Shown here: positions 46,810 to 56,977 of the stretch, piece after piece
How the letters are laid out: every line of letters begins with the position of its first letter
Position numbering within the stretch: position 1 is the first letter of the stretch
Program-made: the position numbers and the translations under genes
Notes under the pieces: generated by a model
Databases searched by the model: none
Told to the model about the DNA's origin: nothing
Seen by the model: the letters and a program-made list of their open reading frames with translations, nothing else
Source of the DNA: Acidobacteriota bacterium
GTDB lineage: Bacteria > Acidobacteriota > UBA6911
Assembly: GCA_012719455.1 (NCBI GenBank)
Contig: JAAYAJ010000007.1
Location: 20,502-84,501, forward strand
DNA: 64,000 nt
Direction of reading: 5' to 3'

Positions 46810-49800
46810 CTACCCGATCCTGGCGTGGTACTCCTGCAGCGAAAGGACCGCCCCCTCCTTGCGCGCGTGGGCCGCGATTCCCCGGGCCGCAGCCCGCGCC
46901 GCCGCCATGGTGGTGACGTAGGGGACCTTGTAGCGGATGGCGGTTTTGCGGATATAGGAATCGTCGTCGCTGCTCTGCTTACCCACGGGGGTGTTGACCA
47001 CCAGTTGGATCTCTCCGTTCTTGATGGCGTCGACGATGTTGGGCCGCCCGGAGCGGAGCTTGAGGATCCTTTCGCACTTGACCCCGTGCCCGGAAAGGAA
47101 CTGCTGGGTCCCCTCCGTAGCCAGGAGCCGGAATCCCAGGCGACTGAACTCCTGGGCCACGGTCAGGGCCTCGTTCTTGTCCGGGTCGGAGACAGACAGG
47201 AGTACCGCCCCTGTGCTGGGCAGCAACTGCTGTGCCGCTTCCTGCGCCTTGTGAAAGGCGAGCTCAAAGGAATCGGCCATCCCGAGTACCTCCCCCGTGG
47301 AGCGCATCTCGGGCCCCAGCACCGGGTCCACCTCGGGGAACATGTTGAAGGGGAAGACCGCCTCCTTGACGCCGAAGTGGGGAATGTGGCGGCGCTCGAG
47401 CGCCAGGTCGGCCATGCTCCGGCCCATCATGATCTGCGTGGCCGCCCGCACCATCTGGATGTTACACACCTTCGACACCAGCGGCACCGTGCGCGAGGCC
47501 CGGGGGTTGGCTTCCAAGATGTAGACGGTGCCGTCGGCGATCGCATACTGGATGTTGATCAGGCCGAGGACCTTGAGTTCGATGGCGAGGCGCCGGGTGT
47601 ATTCCTCGATAGTCTTCTGGTGCTGTTCGGAAATGCTCACCGGGGGAATCACGCAGGCGGAGTCCCCCGAATGAATGCCGGCCAGCTCGATATGTTCCAT
47701 GATGGCGGGGATGAAGGCGTCGACACCGTCCGAGATGGCGTCGGCCTCCACCTCCAGGGCGTTTTCGAGGAACTTGTCGATCAGGATCGGCATGTCGGGC
47801 CAGACCTCCACCGCCTTGGAAACGTAGAGGGTTAGGTCCTCCTCGTCGTGGACCACCTCCATGCCTCTCCCACCCAGGACATAGGAGGGACGGACCATGA
47901 GCGGATACCTGATCTCCGCGGCTATGGAGAGCGCCTCGCGCAGGTTGCGCGCCATTCCGGACGCCGGGTGGGGAATCCCCAGCCTCTTCACGATCTTGCG
48001 GAAGCGGTCACGGTCTTCGGCCAGGTCGATGGTATCCGGCGTGGTGCCCAGGATCCGCACCCCGGCCTGCTCGAGCGCCCGGCAGATATTGAGCGGTGTC
48101 TGGCCGCCGAACTGGATGATGACCCCCTCAGGCTTTTCCTTGTGATAGATGCTGAGCACGTCCTCGACCGTCAGTGGCTCGAAATAGAGCTTGTCGGAGG
48201 TGTCGTAATCGGTGGAGACCGTTTCGGGGTTGCAGTTGACCATGATGGTCTCGAAACCCATCTCCTTCAGGGCCAGCGCGGCGTGCACGCAGCAGTAGTC
48301 GAACTCGATCCCCTGGCCGATGCGGTTGGGCCCCCCGCCGAGCACCATCACCTTCCTGCGGTCGCTGGTGGGAACCCGGTCGGGCCCGTTGTAGGTGGAG
48401 TAGTAGTAGGCCGCGTTGTCCACCCCGGAGACGGGGACCGCATCCCAGGACTGGCCTAGCCCCAGCGCGAGCCGGCGCTCGCGGATCGCCTCCTCGGTAA
48501 CACCGGTGAGGCGTGCCAGATAGCCGTCGGCGAAGCCGTCCTTCTTGGCCTGTAAGAGGAGGGCGTCGGGGAATTCCTTTCCGCGGCAGGCCCGGATCCG
48601 CTCCTCCAGCTCCACCAGTTCCTTCATCTGCTCGATGAACCACGGCTTGATACGGGTGCGCTCATGGAGCCGGGCTACCTCGGCCCCCTTGCGCAGCGCC
48701 TCGTACATGATGAACTGCCTCTCGCTGGACGCATGCCAGAGCATGGCCATGAGTTCCTCCAGCGATTTTTCGTGGAAATCGCGGGCAAAGCCCAGGCCCA
48801 GCCGGCCCGTTTCGAGGGAACGGATCGCCTTCTGCAGCGCCTCCTTGTAGTTCTTCCCGATGCTCATGACCTCGCCCACGGCCCGCATCTGGGTGCCCAG
48901 CCGGTTCTGGGCCCCGCGGAATTTCTCGAACGCCCACCGGGCGAACTTGACGACCACGTAGTCACCCCCGGGGGTGTACTTGTCCAGGGTGCCCGCGCGC
49001 CAGTAGGGGATTTCGTCCAGGGTCAGCCCCCCGGCCAGCAGCGCCGAAACGTAAGCGATGGGAAACCCCGTCGCCTTGGAAGCCAGGGCCGAGGAACGAG
49101 AGGTGCGCGGGTTGATTTCAATCACGACGACACGGCCGCTCCGGGGGTCGTGGGCGAACTGCACGTTCGTCCCCCCGATGACGCCGATGGCGTCAACGAT
49201 GGCGTAGGCATATTCCTGGAGTTTCCGCTGCAGTTCGGGCGCGATGGTCAGCATCGGCGCCGAGCAGAACGAGTCCCCGGTATGGACCCCCATGGCATCG
49301 ATATTTTCGATGAAGCAGACGGTGATCTTCTGCCCCTTGCTGTCGCGGACCACCTCGAGCTCCAGTTCCTCCCAGCCCTCCACCGACTCCTCGATGAGCA
49401 CCTGCCCCACGAGGCTGGCAGCCAGCCCCCGGTTTACCACCAGGCGGAACTCCTCCAGGTTATAGACCAGGCCGCCGCCGGTCCCCCCCATGGTGTAGGC
49501 GGGACGGATCACGCAGGGGAGGCCGATGCGCTCGAGGATGCGCTCCGCCTCCTCGAGGCTCAGGGCGATTTCGCTGCGCGGCATCTCGATGCCGAGGCTC
49601 GCCATCGTACGCTTGAAAGCGTCCCGGTCCTCCCCCCGCTCGATGGCTTCGGCCGGGACGCCGATGATCCGGACACCGTATTTTTCCAGCACCCCCTCCA
49701 ATGCCAGCTGCGAGGAGAGGTTGAGACCCGTCTGCCCCCCGAGGTTGGGGAGCAGGGCGTCGGGGCGTTCCCGCTTGATGATCCGGGTCAGCGATTTTAC

Positions 49801-50010
49801 ATTCAGCGGTTCGATGTAGGTTTTGTCGGCCATGCCCGGGTCGGTCATGATCGTGGCCGGGTTGGAATTGACAAGCACGATCTCGTAGCCCAGTTTGCGC
49901 AGCGCTTTGCAGGCCTGTGTCCCGGAATAGTCGAATTCGCACGCCTGACCGATGACGATGGGCCCGGATCCGATGATGAGGATTTTGCTGATATCCGTGC
50001 GTTTTGGCAT
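46810..50010 (-). CDS. carB: Carbamoyl-phosphate synthase large subunit
   Basis: 1066 aa; MPKRTDISKILIIGSGPIVIGQACEFDYSGTQACKAL; two ATP-grasp halves; HSGDSACVIPP. Confidence 0.97.
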   Translation of the reverse strand: MPKRTDISKILIIGSGPIVIGQACEFDYSGTQACKALRKLGYEIVLVNSNPATIMTDPGMADKTYIEPLNVKSLTRIIKRERPDALLPNLGGQTGLNLSSQLALEGVLEKYGVRIIGVPAEAIERGEDRDAFKRTMASLGIEMPRSEIALSLEEAERILERIGLPCVIRPAYTMGGTGGGLVYNLEEFRLVVNRGLAASLVGQVLIEESVEGWEELELEVVRDSKGQKITVCFIENIDAMGVHTGDSFCSAPMLTIAPELQRKLQEYAYAIVDAIGVIGGTNVQFAHDPRSGRVVVIEINPRTSRSSALASKATGFPIAYVSALLAGGLTLDEIPYWRAGTLDKYTPGGDYVVVKFARWAFEKFRGAQNRLGTQMRAVGEVMSIGKNYKEALQKAIRSLETGRLGLGFARDFHEKSLEELMAMLWHASSERQFIMYEALRKGAEVARLHERTRIKPWFIEQMKELVELEERIRACRGKEFPDALLLQAKKDGFADGYLARLTGVTEEAIRERRLALGLGQSWDAVPVSGVDNAAYYYSTYNGPDRVPTSDRRKVMVLGGGPNRIGQGIEFDYCCVHAALALKEMGFETIMVNCNPETVSTDYDTSDKLYFEPLTVEDVLSIYHKEKPEGVIIQFGGQTPLNICRALEQAGVRILGTTPDTIDLAEDRDRFRKIVKRLGIPHPASGMARNLREALSIAAEIRYPLMVRPSYVLGGRGMEVVHDEEDLTLYVSKAVEVWPDMPILIDKFLENALEVEADAISDGVDAFIPAIMEHIELAGIHSGDSACVIPPVSISEQHQKTIEEYTRRLAIELKVLGLINIQYAIADGTVYILEANPRASRTVPLVSKVCNIQMVRAATQIMMGRSMADLALERRHIPHFGVKEAVFPFNMFPEVDPVLGPEMRSTGEVLGMADSFELAFHKAQEAAQQLLPSTGAVLLSVSDPDKNEALTVAQEFSRLGFRLLATEGTQQFLSGHGVKCERILKLRSGRPNIVDAIKNGEIQLVVNTPVGKQSSDDDSYIRKTAIRYKVPYVTTMAAARAAARGIAAHARKEGAVLSLQEYHARIG

Positions 50011-50070
50011 GAAAGCTCCTTGCTTGATCGTTCGCCGCCTGCCCGGCGCCGGCTTTGCATTCTCCGGTTT

Positions 50071-50892
50071 TCAGGGGGGATCGGTGGCCGCAATGCGGGC
50101 GAAATAGCTCCCGATCGTTTCGACCAGGGACTGCACCGTGCTCTTGGCGGGAATGATTTCCGCGCTTTTTCCGTGCGCTTCCGCCTCTTTCCCCGTTACG
50201 GGGCCGATCACGGCGACGCGCGCTTCACACAACAACTTCCGCCCCTCGTCCTGCCCGAGAGTTTCTATCATATTCCGGATGGTGGACGCACTAGTGAAAA
50301 CGAGCAGGTCGGGCCTTTTTTCCCGCACCCGGTCGAGGATGGCCGCCGGGACGGCGCCGCGCTCCGTCCGGTAGCACGGCACCACGTCGACCCGTGCGCC
50401 GGCGCGCGCAAGCGCCTCGGGGAGAAATTCGCGCGCGTGCTCCGCGCGGGGGAGCAGGATCCGTTTTCCCCGCAGCCCCGGCGCCCCCCCGCAGCGCCGG
50501 ACCAGGGCCTCGAACACCCCCTCCGCCACGAACTCTTCCGGCACCAGGTCAGGCGGGAAGCCGGCGGCGGCCGCCGCGGCCGCCGTCCCGGGGCCGATGG
50601 CGCACACGCGCGGCAGGCGGTCGGGGGGCCGGATACCCGGAAGTTCCCGCGCGCGGCGGACGAAGAAGGCGACGCCGTTGGCGCTGGTGAAGACAATCCA
50701 GTCGTAATCGCCGAGGGCCCGGATGGCCGCGTCGAGCGCTGCGGGGTCCGACACCGGGTGCGCCTCGATCACGGGAAAGGGGAGCACCTCGGCCCCGAGG
50801 GCCTCCAGGCCCGATTGCAATGGTTCCAGGGTCCGGGCGCCGGCGGCGACCAGGAGGGTCCTCCCCTTGAGCGGGTCTCCGGTAACGATCAC
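50071..50892 (-). CDS. hemD: Uroporphyrinogen-III synthase
   Basis: GTG start at 50892; WIVFTSANGVAFF...ILLPRAEHAREFLPEAL...LLVFTSASTIRNMI; adjacent to hemC. Confidence 0.88.
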   Translation of the reverse strand: MIVTGDPLKGRTLLVAAGARTLEPLQSGLEALGAEVLPFPVIEAHPVSDPAALDAAIRALGDYDWIVFTSANGVAFFVRRARELPGIRPPDRLPRVCAIGPGTAAAAAAAGFPPDLVPEEFVAEGVFEALVRRCGGAPGLRGKRILLPRAEHAREFLPEALARAGARVDVVPCYRTERGAVPAAILDRVREKRPDLLVFTSASTIRNMIETLGQDEGRKLLCEARVAVIGPVTGKEAEAHGKSAEIIPAKSTVQSLVETIGSYFARIAATDPP

Positions 50893-50914
50893 TGCGGATT
50901 CTCCGTTTGAGTAC

Positions 50915-51829
50915 TCATGCGCGGAATTCCTCGAGAATTTCCCCCGCGCCGCGCGCCAGAAGCTTCCGGGCAAGGAGAGCGATCCCCTCCACGTCCGTGG
51001 CGCCGGTCGTCGACACCCGGTCGCGTACCATTCGGCGGCCGTCGGGCGACGCCACCAGCCCGTCGATCTCCAGTCCACCGGGGACCGGGCGGGCATAGGC
51101 TGCGATCGGGACGTTGCATCCGCCCCCCATCCGCTCGAGGAATGCGCGTTCCGCGGCCACGGCCCGGGCGGTGTCCGGGTGGTGGACGGCGGCCGCATAG
51201 CGGGCGACCCGGATGTCCCCCTCCCGGGTTTCCAGCGCCAGGGCCCCTTGGCCCGGCGCCGGCATCATCTGCCCGAAGTCGAACAGCAGGCTGATGCGTG
51301 CGGCCATCCCGAGGCGGCGCAGGCCGGCGGCGGCCAGCATCACCGCGTCGCACCCTCCCGCCTCCATCTTCCCGATCCGGGTTTCGATGTTGCCGCGCAT
51401 GTCCACGATCTCCAGGTCAGGTCGGAGCGCCAGCAACTGGGCCTGCCGACGAAAGCTCCCGGTACCGATGCGCGCCCCGCGCGGCAGGAGGTCGAGTTGG
51501 ACCGGTCCCCGGGCGATGAGGGCGTCGCGGGGGTCTTCGCGTTCCGGGACGGCTGCAATGGCACACCCGTCCGCGATCAGGGTCGGCACGTCCTTCAAGC
51601 TGTGAACCGCGAGATCGATCTCTCCGCGGAGCAGGGCGTGTTCGAGTTCCTTGACGAACACCCCGGCGGAGGGGACGGAGCGCAGCGACGTAGTCTTGTC
51701 CCGGTCGGCCGAAGTCCCGATGATGTCCACCCGGATTTCGGTTCCAGGAAAGCGCGCGAGGATGCGGTCCCGGACCCACGCGGTCTGGGCCAGAGCGAGG
51801 CGGCTGCCGCGCGTGCCGATGACGATCAT
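50915..51829 (-). CDS. hemC: Hydroxymethylbilane synthase (porphobilinogen deaminase)
   Basis: IGTRGSRLALAQTAWV; GEIDLAVHSLKDVPT; cofactor Cys motif GGGCNVPIAAYA. Confidence 0.96.
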   Translation of the reverse strand: MIVIGTRGSRLALAQTAWVRDRILARFPGTEIRVDIIGTSADRDKTTSLRSVPSAGVFVKELEHALLRGEIDLAVHSLKDVPTLIADGCAIAAVPEREDPRDALIARGPVQLDLLPRGARIGTGSFRRQAQLLALRPDLEIVDMRGNIETRIGKMEAGGCDAVMLAAAGLRRLGMAARISLLFDFGQMMPAPGQGALALETREGDIRVARYAAAVHHPDTARAVAAERAFLERMGGGCNVPIAAYARPVPGGLEIDGLVASPDGRRMVRDRVSTTGATDVEGIALLARKLLARGAGEILEEFRA

Positions 51830-53103
51830 GATTTGCCCTTTCTCGGCTGCAGCAGCTGCTGCAGCAGCTCTGCCAGAGTCGTTTCGTTCCGGGAGCCGGC
51901 TCCGTGGCGCAGCTCCTCGAGCAGGGGGTGGGTGATCTTGGCCGCCACGCGCGCCATCATCGATTCCAGTTCGCGCAACTGCCGGGCGTCCCGGGTCCCC
52001 GCTTTTTTCATAAAGCGCTCGAGTTCAGAACGGCAGATCTCTTCGATCCGTCCCTTGACCGCGCGCACCACCGGGACCGCCTCGAGGGAGCGGACCCTGC
52101 CGGCGAAAGCGCGCACCTCCTGATCCACGATCTTTTCCGCTTCGGCCGCCGCCCGGAGCCGCTCGCCGAAATTGGCCTCCACGACGCTCGACAGGTCGTC
52201 GATGTCGTAGCAGAAAACGTTTTCGATTCCACCCACGCCGGGATCGACGTTGCGGGGGACCGAGATGTCGATGAAAACCAGCGGGCAATGCCCGCGCCGC
52301 CGCATCGCTTCCCCGACCATCGCGGCGTCGATGAGGATATCGGGCGCACCGGTGGAAGTGATGACGATATCGGCGGTCGTGATAAGGTCGCCTAGGAGGG
52401 AAAAGTCGCCGGCGATGCCGTCGAAGCGCTCGGCGAGCCTGCGCGCCGCCTCCACGCTGCGGTTGACGACCGAGATGCCGCCGACACCCGATTCCCGCAG
52501 GTGGCGCACGGCGGTTTCCCCCATCTTTCCGGCGCCCACCACGAGGATGCGGCGCCCGGAGAGATCGCCGAAAACCTTCCGGGCCAGTTCAACCGCTGCG
52601 CTGCTCGACGAAACCGGGTACTCCCCGATACTGGTCTCGCTCCTGACCCGCTTGGCGGTCCTGAAAGCCGACTGCAGCAGGGCGTTGAGGAAGGGCCCCA
52701 CCGAGCGGGCGTTCACGGCGGTCCCGTAGCATGATTTCACCTGGCCCAGGATTTGAGGTTCCCCCAGGATCATGGAGTCGAGGGAACTGGCGACCCGGAA
52801 GACATGGCGGACGGCGGAATCGTCCTCGTGGAGGTAGAGGAGGGGGTGCAGTTCGGCGGGCGGAATCCCGCTCGAAGCGCTCAGCCAGGCCTTGAGGGCC
52901 TCGGCCCCGGAGTGCGCCGCCGCAACGTGGGCGAAGATCTCGACGCGGTTGCAGGTGGAGAGGATCATCGCCTCCGCGACTCCGGGGATGCGCCCGAGCT
53001 CGCGCGCCCCCTGCACCAGCCCCGCGGAATCGAAGGCGGCCCGTTGCCTGGCATCGAGCGGCGCGGTTCGATGATTGAGTCCCACGACGACGAGATTGCT
53101 CAT
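51826..53103 (-). CDS. hemA: Glutamyl-tRNA reductase
   Basis: MSNLVVVGLNHRTAPLDAR; ILSTCNRVEIFA; GAGKMGETAVRHL; 4-bp overlap with hemC. Confidence 0.96.
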   Translation of the reverse strand: MSNLVVVGLNHRTAPLDARQRAAFDSAGLVQGARELGRIPGVAEAMILSTCNRVEIFAHVAAAHSGAEALKAWLSASSGIPPAELHPLLYLHEDDSAVRHVFRVASSLDSMILGEPQILGQVKSCYGTAVNARSVGPFLNALLQSAFRTAKRVRSETSIGEYPVSSSSAAVELARKVFGDLSGRRILVVGAGKMGETAVRHLRESGVGGISVVNRSVEAARRLAERFDGIAGDFSLLGDLITTADIVITSTGAPDILIDAAMVGEAMRRRGHCPLVFIDISVPRNVDPGVGGIENVFCYDIDDLSSVVEANFGERLRAAAEAEKIVDQEVRAFAGRVRSLEAVPVVRAVKGRIEEICRSELERFMKKAGTRDARQLRELESMMARVAAKITHPLLEELRHGAGSRNETTLAELLQQLLQPRKGKS

Positions 53104-53160
53104 GCCCGAATGCACCCGTTAGCACGGCGCCCGACCCGGCCGGGGGCCGGTCCGGGCCGA

Positions 53161-53958
53161 TCACAGAAAGGCATGCAGCCCCCAATTGACACCGAAGGTG
53201 ACCAGGACCGACGCGAAACCAAGGATGCTGATATAAGCCGCCCGCTTCGCGCGCCAACTGCCCGAAAGCCGATAGTGTATCAGAAACAGGTAAATGCACC
53301 AGCTGATCAGCGTGGCAGTCTCCTTGGGGTCCCAGTTCCAGAAACGCCCCCAGACCTGCTCAGCCCAGATCGCACCCGAAACGATGGTAAGGCTCATGGC
53401 GGCGAAACCGAGGTAAAGGAAGCGGCCCGATATCCGGTCGCACAGCTGCAAGGGGGGAAGGCGGAAATAGAGAAAACGGAAATGCTTTCCCTTAAGTTTT
53501 TTTTCCTGTATGAGATAGAAGGCCGCGAACAGGAACGTCAAAAAAAACGCCGCATAGGCCAGGAACGCAACGCCCGCGTGGAAATAGACCCAGCCGCTTT
53601 GCAGCGGCAGCGGGATGATATGGTGCTCCTCCCACACCACCTGGGACACGATGGTCAGGCCGGATATCAGGGGTAGAGTGAAGGCCCCGAGGGCGTTGAT
53701 CCGGTAGCGGCTTGCGAGCATGAAGGTTAAAGTGATGCACCAGGCGAAGAAAGAGAGTGACTCCGGCAGGTTGGTGATGGGGAAATGGCGGCGCGTGAAT
53801 CCGATCCAGAGCAGGAACAGGGTGTGGAACAGGAATGCGGAGGCCACCATGCCGAGCGCCAGGCGCATGAAAATGGGACGCTTTTGGTAGAACCCGAAGA
53901 GGGAATGGAGCAGGCCTATCAGGTACAGCGCCGCCGCAAGAGTCAGAGTCCAGATCAT
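53161..53958 (-). CDS. Cytochrome c biogenesis protein CcsA/CcsB-like
   Basis: About 8 TM; GAIWAEQVWGRFWNWDPKETATLISWCIYL WWD-type motif. Confidence 0.88.
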   Translation of the reverse strand: MIWTLTLAAALYLIGLLHSLFGFYQKRPIFMRLALGMVASAFLFHTLFLLWIGFTRRHFPITNLPESLSFFAWCITLTFMLASRYRINALGAFTLPLISGLTIVSQVVWEEHHIIPLPLQSGWVYFHAGVAFLAYAAFFLTFLFAAFYLIQEKKLKGKHFRFLYFRLPPLQLCDRISGRFLYLGFAAMSLTIVSGAIWAEQVWGRFWNWDPKETATLISWCIYLFLIHYRLSGSWRAKRAAYISILGFASVLVTFGVNWGLHAFL

Positions 53959-54126
53959 GATAGTTGCCTAAGAAGTGCAAATTCTATCATTTACAATGCG
54001 TCCCCTCAAGGCCCTTCCGGTCCTGTGTGCGCGCGGCCCGGAGGGATGTTAATTGATGGCCGCCGGGCGTCGGTGTGTTATATTGACGGGTTATTGTCTC
54101 TTGAGTTCGGGGGAGCGGGATCGAAG

Positions 54127-54822
54127 GTGGATTTTCTGACCAGGCTGGACATCGGCGTCATCGCCATACAGATAGCCGTTTTGCTCTTCTCGTTAAGCCT
54201 GCACGAGGCGGCGCACGCCTGGACGGCTTCCCGGTGGGGGGACCATACCGCCCGCAGCCTCGGAAGGGTGACGCTCAACCCCCGGGCCCACATCGACCCG
54301 GTCGGCACGCTCCTCTTTCCGCTCCTGATGTTCGCAGCCCGGCTCCCCATCATCGGCTGGGCGCGGCCGGTCCCATTCGACCCCACGCGGCTGAGGGATC
54401 CCGGGCGGGCCCAGGTGTACATCTCGCTGGCGGGTCCCGCCTCGAACCTGGCTGCCGCCGGAGCGGCTTTTGCGCTGCTGGCGCTGCTGAACCTGACTCT
54501 TGCCGGCTCCCGGGAGCCGATCTTTTTCCTGGCCGCCACGATGCGGCTCCCGGGCGAGGCGTCGGTCCTCGGCCTGGTGGCGGGCGTCCTGTTCCACCTG
54601 GTGGTCATCAACCTGGCCCTGGCGGTTTTCAACCTGATCCCCATCCCCCCCCTGGACGGCCACTGGATTCTCTACGCGCTGCTGCCGGCGGGAGCGGGCG
54701 CGGCGCTCCGGCGCTTCGGTTCCTACGGGTTCCTCCTCCTGTATTTGATGATGTTCCTGGGCATGTTTCGGTTTATCTTTATTCCCATCGACTGGATGCG
54801 GCGTTTGCTGCTGGCGATGTAG
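54127..54822 (+). CDS. Site-2 protease (M50) family membrane protein
   Basis: GTG start; SLSLHEAAHAW HExxH and NLIPIPPLDGHWIL motifs. Confidence 0.9.
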   Translation: MDFLTRLDIGVIAIQIAVLLFSLSLHEAAHAWTASRWGDHTARSLGRVTLNPRAHIDPVGTLLFPLLMFAARLPIIGWARPVPFDPTRLRDPGRAQVYISLAGPASNLAAAGAAFALLALLNLTLAGSREPIFFLAATMRLPGEASVLGLVAGVLFHLVVINLALAVFNLIPIPPLDGHWILYALLPAGAGAALRRFGSYGFLLLYLMMFLGMFRFIFIPIDWMRRLLLAM

Positions 54823-54879
54823 GAGACTTTTCTCGTCAGGCGGTTTGTCTTCGGCCCGGAGGGGCCGCATCGGGACCTT

Positions 54880-55647
54880 ATGCAAAGCGGCGAAGATCTG
54901 AATCAGGATTTCCGGCCCGAGACGGAAGCGGGCGGCCTCACCATCCGCCTGGATGTCTTCCAGGGACCGCTCGATCTGCTCCTCCACCTGATCAAGCGGG
55001 AAGAGGTGGACATATGGAACATCCCGATCGCGCGCATCACCGAGCAGTACCTGGAATACCTCGAGATCATGAAGGAGCTCAACATCAACGTCGCCGCGGA
55101 ATGGCTGGTGATGGCGTCGACGTTGATCTTCATCAAGTCGCGGATGCTGCTCCCGCGGGAACCGGCCCCGGAGAACGCGGAGGAGACCGAGGACGACCCA
55201 AGGACTGAACTGGTCTACCAGCTGCTCGAACACCAGAAGTTCAAAAACGCCGCGGAGATGCTTTTTACCCGGGAGGAGGTGGAAAACGCCGTCTGGAACC
55301 GCCCTCCCGACGAGGTGCTCGAGGACGGGGGCGACGTCATCGCGGTTACGCTGTTTGACCTGCTGCGCGCGTTCCAGGAGGTGGTCCGCCGGTTCGAATC
55401 GCAGCGGGTGATGGAGGTGGCCCAGGAGGAAGTGACGATCGAGCAGAAGATCGAGGATATCCGGAAGTGCTTCCTGGTCCATGACCAACTCCAGTTCTCC
55501 TCCTTTTTCACCGCGGCGAGCTCCAAGCGCTACATCATCGTGACCTTCCTCGCCCTGCTCGAACTGGTGCGCCTGCGCGAAATCTGGCTGTTCCAGCAAC
55601 AGGTGTTCGAGGAGATTCAAGTTTCCAGAATAAAGGAAAGTGCCTGA
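54880..55647 (+). CDS. scpA: Segregation and condensation protein A
   Basis: LDVFQGPLDLLLHLIKREEVDIWNIPIARITEQYLEYLE is highly characteristic. Confidence 0.95.
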   Translation: MQSGEDLNQDFRPETEAGGLTIRLDVFQGPLDLLLHLIKREEVDIWNIPIARITEQYLEYLEIMKELNINVAAEWLVMASTLIFIKSRMLLPREPAPENAEETEDDPRTELVYQLLEHQKFKNAAEMLFTREEVENAVWNRPPDEVLEDGGDVIAVTLFDLLRAFQEVVRRFESQRVMEVAQEEVTIEQKIEDIRKCFLVHDQLQFSSFFTAASSKRYIIVTFLALLELVRLREIWLFQQQVFEEIQVSRIKESA

Positions 55648-55651
55648 TCCC

Positions 55652-56191
55652 ATGGAAAGCAACGAAATGCAGGCGGTCATGGAAGCCATTATTTACGTGG
55701 CCGAGGAACCGGTGAAGGCGGAACAGTTCCAGGAGGTTTTCCCCGAAGAGAGCCCAGAGGCGATCCGCCGGGCGCTTGCGGAGCTGCTCGAGAGCTTCAA
55801 CGCTCGGCCGGGGGGGATGTGGATCCGGGAAGTAGCCGGCGGCTACCGCATGACGACGCGGCCGGAGCATCACGAGCAGATCCGAGCCTACCTCAAGACC
55901 CGCCCGGGAGCGAAACTTTCGATGGCCGCCCTGGAAACCCTGGCCGTCATCGCCTACAAGCAGCCGGTCACCCTGGCGGAGATCCTTGCCATCCGCGGGA
56001 AGAAATCGAGCAGCTCCCTGCAGACGCTGCTCGAGCGGAAACTGGTGTGCATCCTGGGGCGCAAGGAGGTGGTGGGGCGTCCGATTCTCTACGGGACTTC
56101 AAGGGAGTTTCTCATTCATTTCGGCCTGAACAGCCTCGCCGACCTCCCCACGCTCGAGGAGTTCGCCCAGATGGCGGGAGACCAGCTGTAA
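55652..56191 (+). CDS. scpB: Segregation and condensation protein B
   Basis: MESNEMQAVMEAIIYVAEEPV; ETLAVIAYKQPVTLAEILAIRGK. Confidence 0.94.
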   Translation: MESNEMQAVMEAIIYVAEEPVKAEQFQEVFPEESPEAIRRALAELLESFNARPGGMWIREVAGGYRMTTRPEHHEQIRAYLKTRPGAKLSMAALETLAVIAYKQPVTLAEILAIRGKKSSSSLQTLLERKLVCILGRKEVVGRPILYGTSREFLIHFGLNSLADLPTLEEFAQMAGDQL

Positions 56192-56194
56192 ACC

Positions 56195-56962
56195 ATGGAA
56201 CGATTGCAGAAGCTGATCGCACAGGCCGGGCTCGCATCGCGGCGCCAGGCGGAGGAGTGGATCCGCCAGGGGCGGGTGAGTGTCAACGGGCGCATCGTCA
56301 CCGAACTCGGGGAGAAGGCGGACCCGGAGCGCGATTATGTCAAGGTGGACGGCCGCCTGATCCGATCCTCGAAACGGAAGGTCTATATCCTCCTCAACAA
56401 GCCGCGGCAGGTGATCTGCTCCGCAGCCGACCCCGAGGGACGCGTCAAGGTGACCGACCTGGTTGGAGCCGTGGGGAGGGTCTTTCCGGTCGGGCGCCTG
56501 GACTACAATACCGAAGGTCTGATCCTGCTGACCAACGACGGGGAGTTCTCCCGCATCGTCGCCTCGGCCGGGGGCCCGCTTGCCAAGGTCTACCACGCCA
56601 AGGTACGCGGCACCCCCTCCCCGGAGGCGATCGAGCGGCTGCGGCGCGGCATCCGGATTCCGGGCGGGGTCCGGCTGTCCCCCTGCCGGATCGTGCCGCT
56701 CAAGCCGGGGCCCAACAGTTGGTACGAGGTCACCCTGACCGAGGGAAGGAACCGGCAGATCCGTAACATGTTCGATTCCGTGGGGCATCCGGTGATGAAG
56801 CTCCGGCGGGTACGGATAGGATTTTTGACTGACCGCGGCCTCGAACCGGGGCAGCACCGGCGCCTGAGCCCCGAGGAAGTCGAGCGGGTCTTTGCGGCCG
56901 CCCGCGGCCGGCGGGGAAAGGGCGGCTCCTGGAATCGGAGCGCCGCTTCGGATAAGCTGTGA
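56195..56962 (+). CDS. rluB: 23S rRNA pseudouridine synthase (RluB family)
   Basis: S4 domain MERLQKLIAQAGLASRRQAEEWI; GRLDYNTEGLILLTNDG; EGRNRQIRNMFDSVGHPVMKLRR. Confidence 0.93.
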   Translation: MERLQKLIAQAGLASRRQAEEWIRQGRVSVNGRIVTELGEKADPERDYVKVDGRLIRSSKRKVYILLNKPRQVICSAADPEGRVKVTDLVGAVGRVFPVGRLDYNTEGLILLTNDGEFSRIVASAGGPLAKVYHAKVRGTPSPEAIERLRRGIRIPGGVRLSPCRIVPLKPGPNSWYEVTLTEGRNRQIRNMFDSVGHPVMKLRRVRIGFLTDRGLEPGQHRRLSPEEVERVFAAARGRRGKGGSWNRSAASDKL

Positions 56963-56977
56963 GAAGCGGGAGGGAGC

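Noticed and set aside
48664-50910. 748-aa plus-strand ORF
   Set aside because: Antisense to carB and hemD, both well supported on the minus strand.
53116-53160. GC-rich imperfect inverted repeat between hemA and ccsA-like genes
   Set aside because: Imperfect stem, no T-run, and such repeats are expected by chance at this GC content.
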